This document shows, one piece after another, positions 46,078-55,739 of a DNA stretch of 64,000 bases. The translations under genes and the position numbers were made by a program. Position 1 is the stretch's first letter. The number at the start of each line of letters is the position of its first letter. Under the pieces are notes generated by a model that saw only the letters and a list, made by a program, of their open reading frames with translations, did no database searches and was not told the DNA's origin. Source of the stretch: Campylobacter sputorum subsp. sputorum (GTDB taxonomy: Bacteria; Campylobacterota; Campylobacteria; Campylobacterales; Campylobacteraceae); assembly GCF_008245005.1 (NCBI RefSeq), contig NZ_CP043427.1:682001-746000 (forward strand). The letters are read 5' to 3'.

Positions 46078-47348
46078 TTATAGAATAGAAAAGACTAGTG
46101 ACGCAATAAATAGTATGAATAATCCAAAAATCATATTGGGTCTTTGAAATTTATTTGCTGTTTTTAAATCAGAATTTGGAATAACTGGTATAACAGTAGC
46201 AAGTGCAGCTACAGGACCTCCAGTTAGATAATATTGTGTCATAGCACTACCGCCGGCAGCCATAACTGCAAGTCCTAATGGTGTAGTAGTATCTAAAGCA
46301 AGTGCTGCTTGTAAAAATGGTATATTTATAGCAACTGATGCAGCGTTGCTTTGTGTTACAAAACCAGCAAGAGCGGATACTAAAAGCATACTTTGAAGTG
46401 AGGCGTAAGTTAACATAGGTGTAAAAATTTCACCTATTAAATTAGCTAATCCTATTTTGTCTATAACTCCACTCATAAATAAAAATCCTATTGTTGCAAC
46501 AAGGGGTGTTGCTATTTTGCTAACACCTTCTAACATATCTTTTTCACCTTTTTTAAAAGTCAATATAGATAGTAAAATTGTAATTATTGCACTTGTTATA
46601 CCGACTATAAATACTGGAAAGCCAGCTATAAATCCCATAAAAAGTATTACAAAAGGTAAAAAAGCTTTATATTATTTGAACTGTTTTAAAATTCTTTTGC
46701 AATTTTTTTCTTATCTTCATCTGAAATAAAAATTCCATCCCGTTTTTGTTGTCTTTTTTGTCTTATAAAAGCACAAGCAAAAACACAAAGACTAATTATA
46801 GTTCCTATAACATTTATCATACCAAATCCGATATTAGATACAGCAACTACTGCAACTTGTGTTGGATGTGTAAAACCACCATAGTTACCTAAAATTCCAG
46901 CATGACCATGAATCCCAGCAGATTTATTTGGATCTACGCCAAGTTTTGTAGAGGCTGTTCCTGTAATTACGGCAGTTATTGCTGGCTGTGTAAATCCAGT
47001 CAGCATACCTATAACACCAGCCGAGATTCCACCTGCAGTCGCTACACCAGCACCACCACCTAATTTATTACCAAGTCTAACTATACTAAAAATTATAACA
47101 TCCATAAAACCGCTTGCTTGCATAACACCTATAAACATTAAAATACCAGTCATATCAGCTATAACTGGATTTAAACTACTATTAATCAGTGATGTTAGAG
47201 AAACAACATCTTTTGCACCAGTAATAGGAAAACCAGCTACTATTGCACTAATCGCAGATCCAACTATTGCTGTTGTGTATAGTGGAGTTTTTCCGCTAAT
47301 CATCAATAAAAGTGTGAAAATCATAACACATTGTGCTGCAACTAACAT
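46078..47348 (-). pseudogene. Polytopic permease (ion-transporter superfamily), broken in the middle
   Basis: The N-terminal part (46686-47348, 220 residues) and C-terminal part (46078-46638, 186 residues) make one 12-helix-like transporter of about 420 residues. Between them the first frame stops (KKIAKEF-stop) and the second frame, read upstream of its first ATG, gives AFLPFVILFMGFIAGFPVF, clearly an interrupted membrane helix, with a TAA three codons before. The internal ATG has no ribosome site, so independent synthesis of the second half is unlikely. Both a frameshift and a stop are needed, so it is probably a true pseudogene. Motifs (GGISAGVIGMLTGFTQPAIT; AGFVTQSNAASVAINIPF; GGPVAALATVIP) suggest an organic-anion carrier. 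It diverges from asparaginase. Confidence 0.65.
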
Positions 47349-47490
47349 TTTTACTCCTTTGAAATGTACTTTAAATATTTGGCATTATACAATAAAATTT
47401 TAAAAATTATATATAATATTTAATATATTATATAAAAAATAATAAAATATGTTACAATACAAAAAAATATTAAAACTAAAGGAGAAAAAA

Positions 47491-48480
47491 ATGATTAAGC
47501 CTAAAATTTCAATAGGTGCATTAGGCGGAACAATTTGTATGAGTTCAAATGGAAATAATAATGGTGCAATACCTACTTTTGGTGCAGATGACTTAGTAAA
47601 TGTCATTCCATCATTAAAACAAATAGCACAAATACATGCCAAAACCATTCTTTCTTTACCAAGCGGAAGTTTAAAAATCAAGCATTTATTGGAGATTTTT
47701 AAATGGGCAAAAGAACAAATTAAAAGTGGTGCAAATGGAGTTATTATAACGCAAGGAACAGATACTATTGAAGAAAGTGCATTTTTCTTAAATTTAATAT
47801 GGGATGAAGAAATTCCATTAATCATAACTGGGGCAATGAGAAATCCAGATAATATTAGTCCAGATGGAGCAGGAAATATATATGCTAGTGTTCTTACTGC
47901 TTTAAGCGAAGAAAGTAAAAATAGGGGTGTATTAGTTGTATTAAATGATACTATCCATAGTGCAAAATGGGTTCATAAAAGTAATACTTTTTCTATACAA
48001 ACATTTATATCTATAAATGCAGGAATTCAAGGTGTTGTAGTAGAAAATTGCGTAAAATATATAACTCATGCTGGTAATAGAAAAATTTATAAATTTAATG
48101 ATTCTATCTTTCCAAAAATAGAAATTATTACAAGTTGTATAGACAATGATGCACGAACAATTAGGTTATTAACTGATGCTAAGTTCGATGGAATTATTAT
48201 AAATGGAGTTGGTGCCGGACATGTATCTTATGATATGTCAGATATAATAAAGGATATAAATTTACCGATAGTAATAGCATCAAGAGCAGAAACTGGGATT
48301 TGTGCTACAAAAACATATGGGTATAAAGGTTCAGAAATTGATTTGATAAATCAAGGTTGTATTATGTCTGGATGGCTATCTGCAATAAAGGCTAGATTGT
48401 TGCTTATGGTTTTAATTTCAAATAAAATGGATTTAAAAGAAATAAAAGATGAATTTGAAAATTTTAATAATTTAATATAA
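47491..48480 (+). CDS. L-asparaginase
   Basis: The 329-residue enzyme hydrolyses asparagine to aspartate and ammonia. The first catalytic Thr is in IGALGGTICMSS and the second in TQGTDTIEESAFF; the VVLNDTIHSA block also fits. ATG 47491 follows AAAGGAG (47478-47484); the open frame reaches 47449 but that start lacks a site. There is no signal peptide from 47491, so it should be cytosolic, unlike the periplasmic AnsB of some strains. Aspartate made here can be turned to fumarate, which links it to the dcuB and fumarase genes of this block. Confidence 0.88.
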   Translation: MIKPKISIGALGGTICMSSNGNNNGAIPTFGADDLVNVIPSLKQIAQIHAKTILSLPSGSLKIKHLLEIFKWAKEQIKSGANGVIITQGTDTIEESAFFLNLIWDEEIPLIITGAMRNPDNISPDGAGNIYASVLTALSEESKNRGVLVVLNDTIHSAKWVHKSNTFSIQTFISINAGIQGVVVENCVKYITHAGNRKIYKFNDSIFPKIEIITSCIDNDARTIRLLTDAKFDGIIINGVGAGHVSYDMSDIIKDINLPIVIASRAETGICATKTYGYKGSEIDLINQGCIMSGWLSAIKARLLLMVLISNKMDLKEIKDEFENFNNLI

Positions 48481-48511
48481 GTATTTTATATTTTCATTAT
48501 ATATAGTATAA

Positions 48512-48557
48512 TTTCGCTATACAAAATATAATTAGGATGTGTGTATGTATAGCGAAA
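48512..48557. promoter_or_regulatory. 12-bp inverted repeat around the ribosome site and start of the GntR gene
   Basis: TTTCGCTATACA (48512-48523) and TGTATAGCGAAA (48546-48557) are perfect reverse complements. The 22 bases between them contain AGGA (48534-48537) and the first base of the ATG at 48545. The repeat could be two half-sites of an operator about 34 bp apart, through which the regulator represses itself, or an mRNA hairpin that hides the start. A shorter dyad, TATAG-N10-CTATA, overlaps the left arm (48502-48521). Confidence 0.6.
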
Positions 48558-49201
48558 GACCCAGAACAACTACTGATTTTATAGTTGATAATTTAAGTAA
48601 AGATATTTTAAGTGGAAAAATAAAAACAGGAGATAGGCTTAGACAAAATGAAATTTCTCAAAAATTTAGCGTAAGTGCAACTCCAGTAAGAGAAGCTTTA
48701 AAAATTTTAGCAGCAAAAGGATTTATAAATTTTGATCCATATAAAGGTGCAATAGTAAAAGAGTTATGTTACAAAGATGCTAATGATATTTATGAACTTA
48801 GAATTTTGTTAGAAGAAAAAATTATGAAAGATGCTTTTAAAAGTTATGATGAAAAAAATTTCAAAAAAGCTATAGATATACAATCTGAGATTGAAAAGTG
48901 TTCTGACTTAAACAAATGGGCAATACTAAATGCTGAATTTCATAAATGTTTTTGGGAAAATCAATCTGGAAGAAGAATTTTTAGTATTGTTGAAGATTTA
49001 ATGACTTCATCAATACCATATGTTTCTTTATCATTATCATACAACAATAAGCATATAAGTATATCAAATAATGAGCATAAAAAAATCATCCAAGCTTACA
49101 AAAATAAAGATTTAGAAAAATTACTTTATGAGTCAATATCTCACACAAGAAAAACAAAAGAAATACTTTTTGAAGCTATAAAAAATACATCAAAAATATG
49201 A
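48545..49201 (+). CDS. GntR-family transcriptional regulator, FCD (FadR/VanR-like) type
   Basis: A 218-residue regulator with an N-terminal winged helix (TTTDFIVDNLSKDILSGKIK, then SVSATPVREALKILAAKGFI) and a C-terminal all-helical FCD domain (ELRILLEEKIM ... NAEFHKCFW ... NNEHKKIIQAYKNKD ... SHTRKTKEI). The His and Asp residues typical of the metal/ligand pocket are present (NAEFH, NEH, SHTR). FCD regulators usually answer to organic acids. Position between asparaginase and lar/dcuB/fum makes these its probable targets. AGGA is seven bases before ATG 48545; the GTG six bases upstream is less likely. Confidence 0.87.
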   Translation: MYSERPRTTTDFIVDNLSKDILSGKIKTGDRLRQNEISQKFSVSATPVREALKILAAKGFINFDPYKGAIVKELCYKDANDIYELRILLEEKIMKDAFKSYDEKNFKKAIDIQSEIEKCSDLNKWAILNAEFHKCFWENQSGRRIFSIVEDLMTSSIPYVSLSLSYNNKHISISNNEHKKIIQAYKNKDLEKLLYESISHTRKTKEILFEAIKNTSKI

Positions 49202-49295
49202 TTTAAATTATTTAATTATATTAGCAATAAATTTCAATTAATAAGATAAATATACTAATTAATTTTTATTGTGTTTCTTATTTTTTATTATAAAT

Positions 49296-50036
49296 TTACA
49301 TATGATTGATTATGCTTGCATTATATGCAGCGCCAAAACCATTATCTATATTTACAACGCTGATTCCATTTGAGCAACTATTTAGCATTGATAACAAAGC
49401 AGAAATTCCTCTAAAATTCGCTCCATAACCAACACTTGTAGGAACTGCTATTATGGGAGAATTAACAAGTCCCGCAATAACACTTGGCAAAGCCCCTTCC
49501 ATTCCAGCTACAACTATTAAAACTTTTGCTTTTTGTATCTCATCAAGTTTTAGAAAAAGTCTGTTGATTCCAGCAACTCCAACATCTATGATTTTTATGG
49601 CTTTATTTCCTAGAAAAATCGCTGTTTCATAGGCTTCTTCAACTACAAAACTATCAGATGCCCCTGCTGAAACTATTGCTATATAGCTCTTTGTTTGTTT
49701 TATTTCTTTGTTTATGATAGTTATTATTTTGCCTCTGTCATTAAATTTAATATTTTTATGATGATTTTTTAGTTCATTAAAAACCTCAACATTACTTCTT
49801 GTTATTAATATATTTTCATCGTTCATATTTTTTGTTATTGCTAAAATTTCATCCTTAGTTTTTTGAGCCCCATAAATAATTTCAGAATTACCATTTCTGA
49901 GCACTCTTTGTTTATCTATTTTGGCGCAACCAATATCATGAAATGGGTAATTTTTAAGAATTTTTATCACTTCATCACTGCTTATATTATCATTTTTTAT
50001 ATCGTTTATTAATTTTAATATTTTTTCTTTATTCAA
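49296..50036 (-). CDS. larB: Nickel-pincer cofactor synthesis protein LarB
   Basis: LarB carboxylates and hydrolyses nicotinic acid adenine dinucleotide to pyridinium-3,5-biscarboxylate mononucleotide, the first step to the NPN cofactor. The AIR-carboxylase-like C-terminal half shows SAGASDSFVVEEAYETA, IIDVGVAGINRLF, VAGMEGALPSVIAGL and PTSVGYGANFRG, as in the family. 246 residues. It is the last gene of larA-larC-larE-larB, with a four-base overlap with larE. Confidence 0.92.
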   Translation of the reverse strand: MNKEKILKLINDIKNDNISSDEVIKILKNYPFHDIGCAKIDKQRVLRNGNSEIIYGAQKTKDEILAITKNMNDENILITRSNVEVFNELKNHHKNIKFNDRGKIITIINKEIKQTKSYIAIVSAGASDSFVVEEAYETAIFLGNKAIKIIDVGVAGINRLFLKLDEIQKAKVLIVVAGMEGALPSVIAGLVNSPIIAVPTSVGYGANFRGISALLSMLNSCSNGISVVNIDNGFGAAYNASIINHM

Positions 50037-50815
50037 AATAATATTTCTCCTCTCATACCTTTTAAATCAAGCAAAATTTGACCATTTTCTATAAAATTAT
50101 TTATCGATTTAATTATATTTTTAAAATTTCTATCTTGTATAAACACAGCCATTTGATTATATGGCATTTCAATTTTTATATCTTTCCCATCAAACCTAGC
50201 TCTTACTTCTTTATATCCACTTTTTTTAAGTAAATTTTCAATATTTTCAATTGAATTTATCTCTATTGTGCTAAATTTATAATCGTGTGGCATTCTTGTT
50301 AAAAGACATGGTGATGATGGTTTGTTGTAAGTTTCTAAATTTAGTATTTTAGAAAATTCTCTTATTTCTAATTTACTAAACTCTTTTAATGGCGATAAAA
50401 TTCCAAGCTCTTTTATGACTTTCAAGCCCGGTCTATATTCGTTTAAATCATCCTTGTTTGTGCCATCTGCTATATTGGAAAAACCAAGCTCACAAGCTTT
50501 GTTTAGCAGTGTTAAGAAAATCTCTTTTTTGCACAAATAACATCTATTTTTAGGATTATTTTCTATACTTTTTATATTTTTTATTTTTACAATTTTGTGA
50601 TTAATTTTATATTTTTTTGCAAAATTAATGGCTTCGTTTATTTCTCTACGTGACATATACATAGTATCAATGGTTATAGCTAGAAATTTTTTTCCAAGCA
50701 GATCGCTTGCTACTTTTGATAAAAACGAACTATCAACTCCGCCTGAAAAAGCGACTATTAAATTTTCTAAATTTGAGATATTTTGTTTAAGATTTTCTAA
50801 TTTTTCTATATTCAT
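50033..50815 (-). CDS. larE: ATP-dependent sacrificial sulfur transferase LarE
   Basis: LarE thiolates the pyridinium biscarboxylate cofactor. The PP-loop SGGVDSS (residues 23-29) adenylates the substrate. Cys91 and Cys94 (RCYLCKKE) and Cys169 (SSPCLLTRMP) are present; Cys169 is at the position of the sulfur-donating Cys176 of the Lactobacillus enzyme, and the additional Cys pair could matter for a Fe-S form. 260 residues. It overlaps larC by 29 bp. Confidence 0.93.
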   Translation of the reverse strand: MNIEKLENLKQNISNLENLIVAFSGGVDSSFLSKVASDLLGKKFLAITIDTMYMSRREINEAINFAKKYKINHKIVKIKNIKSIENNPKNRCYLCKKEIFLTLLNKACELGFSNIADGTNKDDLNEYRPGLKVIKELGILSPLKEFSKLEIREFSKILNLETYNKPSSPCLLTRMPHDYKFSTIEINSIENIENLLKKSGYKEVRARFDGKDIKIEMPYNQMAVFIQDRNFKNIIKSINNFIENGQILLDLKGMRGEILF

Positions 50816-51959
50816 TTAGAATTTCTTCTTTGATTTTACTTATTGGAACATTGTGGTTTATGGCTGCTTTTTTGCAATCATCAAATTCCGGTTTTATTCT
50901 ATAATTTTTTTCATCTATTTTTGATACTTTAATATTAATTTTCCCATATTTTGTAGAAATTTGTAAAATTTCTCTTTTTAATTCAGTTTTTTTTATCTGA
51001 TACTCTCTGGTTCCTATAGATGAGGTATGATTAAATATAATATCTTTTAATTTTTTCACATCTTTATTGTTGCATAGCACGGAAAGTTTAAAGCCAATTC
51101 TTCCTTTTTTCATAAAAATGGCGTTACTAAAAACATCCAAAGCACCGCCATTTAAAAGTTTTTCATATACATATGAAAAATCTTCTCCACTCATATCATC
51201 AACATTTGTTTCTATTATAGTTTGATAAATTTGATTTGTATCTTTTTTACACAGCATTATTCTTAATAAATTTGGGAAATTTAAATCCTTTTTTCCAGCA
51301 CCATATCCTATTTTTTGAATTTCAAAATTTTGTATTTGATTAAAATTTTTAACCAAAGACTTTATTATAGCAGCACCAGTTGGAGTTGTGAGTTCAAAAT
51401 TTGTTTTTCCTAAACTTATTGGAATATTTTTTAATATTTCACAAGTTGCAGGAGCTGGTGCGTTTAAAACCCCATGTTCGCATTGTATAACTCCACCACC
51501 AAGTTCTATATGAGAACTATAAATTTCATCAACTTGTAATTGTTCCAAACATATTCCACAAGCGACTATATCAACTATTGAATCTATTGCTCCTATTTCA
51601 TGAAAATGAATATCTTCTAAATTCATATTATGAACTTTTGCCTCAGCACCTGCTATAATCTTAAAAATATCAATGGATTTTTCTTTTACAAAATCAGATA
51701 AAGATGAGTTTAGTATTATGTTTTTTATCTCTCTAAAAGTTCTTGGATTTGTATACTGCTTGGTGCAAATAACATCAAATTTAGTTGCACTTATGTCGCA
51801 TTTAATCACTTTTTTGTGTGATATTTTAAACTCATCATTCAAATTTAGCTTTGAAAGTTCATTTTGTAAAATTTCAAAGCTAACGCCAAGTTCAAGCATA
51901 GCACCAACATTCATATCCCCACTTATGCCAGAATTACAATCGTAGTATAAAATATTCAT
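50787..51959 (-). CDS. larC: Nickel-pincer cofactor metal-insertase LarC
   Basis: LarC inserts nickel into the pincer cofactor using CTP. It starts MNILYYDCNSGISGDMNVGA, has the conserved HFHEIGAIDSIVDIVA motif and the ETNVDDMSGEDFSYVYEKL block. It is one uninterrupted frame of 390 residues, while the Lactobacillus gene is split and needs a programmed shift. Four-base overlap with larA. Confidence 0.93.
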   Translation of the reverse strand: MNILYYDCNSGISGDMNVGAMLELGVSFEILQNELSKLNLNDEFKISHKKVIKCDISATKFDVICTKQYTNPRTFREIKNIILNSSLSDFVKEKSIDIFKIIAGAEAKVHNMNLEDIHFHEIGAIDSIVDIVACGICLEQLQVDEIYSSHIELGGGVIQCEHGVLNAPAPATCEILKNIPISLGKTNFELTTPTGAAIIKSLVKNFNQIQNFEIQKIGYGAGKKDLNFPNLLRIMLCKKDTNQIYQTIIETNVDDMSGEDFSYVYEKLLNGGALDVFSNAIFMKKGRIGFKLSVLCNNKDVKKLKDIIFNHTSSIGTREYQIKKTELKREILQISTKYGKINIKVSKIDEKNYRIKPEFDDCKKAAINHNVPISKIKEEILNEYRKIRKS

Positions 51960-53206
51960 ATTTTAGGAACAGTCATAGAGCCAGCTGGCAAAATTATAAC
52001 CTTGGCATCATTCCCAAGTTCTTTAAAAGCGTCGTTCATAGCTTTTTGTAAGTTGTGATATGGTTTAAAATGGACTGATTTCATCTCTTCATCACTCAAA
52101 TCGGTAATAGCCCAAGTTTTTGCATATAGTGAAATTTCTGCCATTTTAGCAGCTTTATGGTATCCAAGCTTGTATTCTTGTTTTATTTTTTCTAGTACTT
52201 TTTGCGCAGTTGGTTGTGAAGCCATCAAATCAAAAAATGGTTTAGGTCCAATTCCGGTTCTGCATTTTGCTACTGTTATTAATATACCACCATCTTTAAC
52301 GGCCAATTTTCCATTATCCATAGCTTTTTGAGATTGATATAAATCAACATCCATTGGATATGGTGCCACAGATATTACAATATCTGCTTTTTGTGGTATA
52401 TTTACACAAAAAACCTCATCTGCTTTTTTTATACAATCATAAAATGAATCGTTTAAATCTCCAGTGCTGACATAATAAATTTCATGTTCTCTATCTAAAA
52501 CGCTCATTATTGCAAAAATATCTATATTTTTTAAAACTTTCATCGCATCAACCATATCTTCATGGACTGGATTTCCATCAAGTTTTAAAGCTTTTGCATC
52601 ATGACTAAGAGCCAATTTATGATTTTGTGTTATTGTTTCATATGACGCAGTTCCAGGCAAAAATGATTTTCTTCCGCCTGTGTATCCTGCAAAATAATGT
52701 GGTTCAACAGAGCCTATTACTATAACTTTTTTTGCATTTGCTACTATTTCGTTTAAATACATTTGAGTTTTATTTTTTGATTCACCTAAATATACCATTT
52801 TATCTAATTTTGCATTATGGCTGTGAATTTCGTTTTTTTGTTTTAACTCTTTATAAATTTCTTTTGAAAAAATCATTTCATATTCGTCTTCGGTTGGATC
52901 TCTGTGGCAGCCATTTGCTATTATAAATACTTTATTTTTATTTTTGATTTTTGGATAAATTTGACTTAGTATTTTAGCTGTTGGAGTTGGTCTTGTTCCA
53001 TCGTTTACTATAATAACAATTTTATCTTTTGTATCTATAAAATTATCAAATGATTTTTGATTTAATGGATTTTTTAAGCCATTGTTTATAGCTTCATTTT
53101 CATCAAATTTATCAACTAAGTTTGGTTCATATATTCCTATTAAATTTTGTTCGTTTATATTTAAATCTAATTTTTCATATTTTCCATAGTTTATAAAAAT
53201 ATTCAT
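51956..53206 (-). CDS. larA: Nickel-dependent 2-hydroxyacid racemase, LarA family (lactate racemase-like)
   Basis: LarA uses a Ni-pincer nucleotide bound to a Lys to invert 2-hydroxyacids. The key residues are all present: DGTRPTP (Asp69, Arg72), His101 in GCHRDP, His170, Lys180 and His196 in EPHYFAGYTGGRKSFLPG and QNHKLA. The spacings 170/180/196 equal 174/184/200 of the Lactobacillus enzyme, so it should be active. 416 residues. AAGGGA precedes the ATG. The family also includes enzymes for other 2-hydroxyacids. Because dcuB and a class I fumarase/tartrate dehydratase are transcribed divergently next door, malate or tartrate is a plausible substrate (inference). Confidence 0.9.
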   Translation of the reverse strand: MNIFINYGKYEKLDLNINEQNLIGIYEPNLVDKFDENEAINNGLKNPLNQKSFDNFIDTKDKIVIIVNDGTRPTPTAKILSQIYPKIKNKNKVFIIANGCHRDPTEDEYEMIFSKEIYKELKQKNEIHSHNAKLDKMVYLGESKNKTQMYLNEIVANAKKVIVIGSVEPHYFAGYTGGRKSFLPGTASYETITQNHKLALSHDAKALKLDGNPVHEDMVDAMKVLKNIDIFAIMSVLDREHEIYYVSTGDLNDSFYDCIKKADEVFCVNIPQKADIVISVAPYPMDVDLYQSQKAMDNGKLAVKDGGILITVAKCRTGIGPKPFFDLMASQPTAQKVLEKIKQEYKLGYHKAAKMAEISLYAKTWAITDLSDEEMKSVHFKPYHNLQKAMNDAFKELGNDAKVIILPAGSMTVPKI

Positions 53207-53442
53207 ATTGTCCCTTAAATTTAAATTTTATTTAGCTATAATTATCTTATTATTTTGCTTTAAAAACACTTAATATATTTTGTTTTAATACGATAATTTA
53301 TTTCATAAAATATAGTTTAATTAAATATAATATAATTTTATTATAAATAAATTGTATTATTTTATAAATTTAAAGATTTTTTTAATTTATAAAATGATAG
53401 AATAATTATGAAATATTTTATAATAAATAGGGAGCGAATATT

Positions 53443-54826
53443 ATGTTGTCTAGCTTAGGAGAAAGCGCACAATTTATAATACAATTAATTGTTGTGCTTG
53501 GTTGTTTATTTTTATGGTGCCAAAAAGGGTGGTATGGCACTTGGTATTTTAGGTGGTATTGGATTAATAATACTTGTTTTTGGGTTTAACTTGCAACCAG
53601 GAAAGCCTGCTACTGATGTTATTCTTACGATATTGGCTGTAGTTGTAGCAAGTGCTACATTGCAAGCAAGCGGTGGGCTTGATGTTATGTTGCAGATTTC
53701 TGAAAAAGTTTTGAGAAATAATCCAAAACATATATGTATTCTAGCTCCTGTTATTGGCTGGATTCTTACTATACTATGCGGAACAGGACATACTGTTTAT
53801 ACATTGCTACCAATTATATACGATATCGCTATTAAAAGTGGTGTTAGACCAGAAAGACCATTAGCTGCTACAACAGTTTCATCGCAATTAGCTGTTATAG
53901 CAAGCCCTGTTTCTGTTGTAGGTGTTTCTATGGTTACTATTATTTTAAATCGTGGCGTAATAATTGATGGATTTACTAGTTATGTTGATTTAATAAAACT
54001 CACCATACCAGCTACTTTAATAGGTGTTTTTGCAATAGGCTTTTGGTCAATGTTTAGAGGAAAAGATTTAGATAAAGATGAAGAATTTCAAGAAAAAATT
54101 AAGAATTCTGATCTTAAAAAATATATTTATGGTGAAACTGCTACTGTTTTAGATAAAAAACTTCCAACAATAAATTGGGTTTGTATGTGGATATTTCTAG
54201 CTGCAATTGCAATTGTTGCACTTGTAGGATATTTTGATGAACTTCGCCCTGCATGGCCTAATGCAAAAGGTGTTATGAAACCACTTGGAATGACTCCTGT
54301 TATACAAATTTTTATGCTTTTAGCAGCGGCCATTATAATGATAGTTTCAGGAATTAAATCATCTAAGATTTCAAAAAATGAGATTTTTCAAAGCGGTATG
54401 ATAGCATTAGTTGCTATATATGGAATTTCATGGATGGCTGATACTATGTTTAAAGCTCATATGGATCTTTTGACGGCAACTTTAGGTGAGTGGCTAAAGG
54501 CTTTCCCATGGGCTTATATTATCATTGGTATTTTAATTAGTAAATTTCTAAACTCTCAAGCAGCATCAGTTGCTACATTTGTTCCACTTGCTTTAAGTAT
54601 AGGAGTTGATCCTGGTATTGTTATTGCGTTTGCTGCGGCTAATTATGGTTATTACATACTTCCAACATATCCAAGCGATCTTGCTGCTATTCAGTTTGAT
54701 AGGAGTGGAACAACAAAAATAGGAAAATATGTTATCAATCATAGTTTTATTCTTCCAGGATTAATAGGAGTATTTACTGCGTGTGTTGCTGGCTATGTTT
54801 TAGCTAAAATGTATGGTTATCTTTAA
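53443..54826 (+). pseudogene. dcuB: Anaerobic C4-dicarboxylate transporter DcuB, frameshifted near the N-terminus
   Basis: From codon 24 on the protein matches DcuB closely ([57 protein letters not shown]). DcuB exchanges fumarate, malate or aspartate for succinate during fumarate respiration. The proper start is ATG 53443 behind AGGGAG, giving [20 protein letters not shown] then CLFL, which aligns with IQLIIILICLFYGARKGG of E. coli; but the frame changes at a run of five T (53509-53513). With four T the gene would be intact (about 461 residues). As it stands, translation from ATG 53443 ends early. A TTG at 53489 could give a slightly short protein without a clear ribosome site. Confidence 0.85.
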
Positions 54827-54831
54827 TATTG

Positions 54832-54862
54832 AAAAGTCATGATAGTTTTTATCGTGACTTTT
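54832..54862 (+). terminator. Hairpin between dcuB and the fumarase genes
   Basis: AAAAGTCATGATA (54832-54844) pairs with TATCGTGACTTTT (54850-54862), one G-T pair, loop GTTTT. It starts six bases after the dcuB stop, and its 3' arm ends in four T. It should end or reduce transcription into the fumarase genes, which start 22 bases later. Confidence 0.65.
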
Positions 54863-54883
54863 GATTTAAAAGAAAGGAAAAAT

Positions 54884-55729
54884 ATGAAAGTAGTTAAATA
54901 TAATGACATTGTAGAAAATGTTGCAAAGTTATGCAAAGAAGCTTGCTGTATCGTTACACCTGATATGAAAGAAGCTTTTTTAAAGGCAAAAGAGAGTGAA
55001 AAATCTCCTCTTGGAAAAAGTATAATAGAAAAAATTATACAAAATTCTGAAATTTCGGCTAACACTGGCGTTGCTTTGTGTCAAGATACTGGAATGAGTG
55101 TTGTATTTTTAGAAATTGGTCAAGATGTAAAAGTTGAGGGCGGATATATCGAAGATGCTATAAATGAAGGCGTTTCAAAAGGATATATTGATGGTTATCT
55201 TAGAAAATCGGTTGTAAATGATCCTTTATTTGAAAGAAAAAATACAGGTAATAACACCCCTGCTATTATCCACACAAGGATAGTTAAAGGCGATGTTTTT
55301 AAAATAAAATTAGCACCGAAAGGTTTTGGAAGTGAGAATAAAAGTGTGCTTAAAATGCTTGTCCCTGCTGATGGTATAGAGGGTGTTAAAAAAGTATTTT
55401 TAGAAGCTGTTAAACTAGCAGGTCCAAATGCCTGTCCTCCTATGGTAATAGGTGTAGGAATTGGTGGAACTATGGAAAAAGCTGCACTTTTAGCTAAATT
55501 TGCAGCTGCAAGATCTGTTGATAGTAAAAATAGTGATGAAAGATATGCTAAATTTGAAGAAGAGCTTTTAGAGCTTGCTAACAAAACAGGTGTTGGACCT
55601 CAAGGACTTGGTGGTACAACTACGGCTTTAAAAGTAAATGTAGAATGGTATCCAACTCATATAGCTGGTCTTCCTGTGGCTATAAATATAAATTGTCATG
55701 CAGCAAGACATGCTGAATTTGAATTGTAA
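54884..55729 (+). CDS. Class I fumarate hydratase/L-tartrate dehydratase, alpha subunit
   Basis: The N-terminal half of a two-subunit Fe-S hydro-lyase, 281 residues. Cys in VALCQDTGMS, GPNACPPMVIGVGIGG and ININCHAARHAE are the expected three cluster ligands. Two-subunit members act either as fumarase or as L(+)-tartrate dehydratase (TtdA/TtdB of E. coli are about 303 and 201 residues); sequence alone does not decide for me. ATG 54884 follows AAAGGA; the frame from 54839 runs through the hairpin and is not used. C. jejuni relies on class II FumC, so this pair is an addition. Confidence 0.87.
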   Translation: MKVVKYNDIVENVAKLCKEACCIVTPDMKEAFLKAKESEKSPLGKSIIEKIIQNSEISANTGVALCQDTGMSVVFLEIGQDVKVEGGYIEDAINEGVSKGYIDGYLRKSVVNDPLFERKNTGNNTPAIIHTRIVKGDVFKIKLAPKGFGSENKSVLKMLVPADGIEGVKKVFLEAVKLAGPNACPPMVIGVGIGGTMEKAALLAKFAAARSVDSKNSDERYAKFEEELLELANKTGVGPQGLGGTTTALKVNVEWYPTHIAGLPVAININCHAARHAEFEL

Positions 55730-55739
55730 GGAGATTATT

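Noticed and set aside
55195-55584. 129-codon open frame antisense to the fumarase alpha gene
   Set aside because: Shadow of a conserved gene; no start signal.
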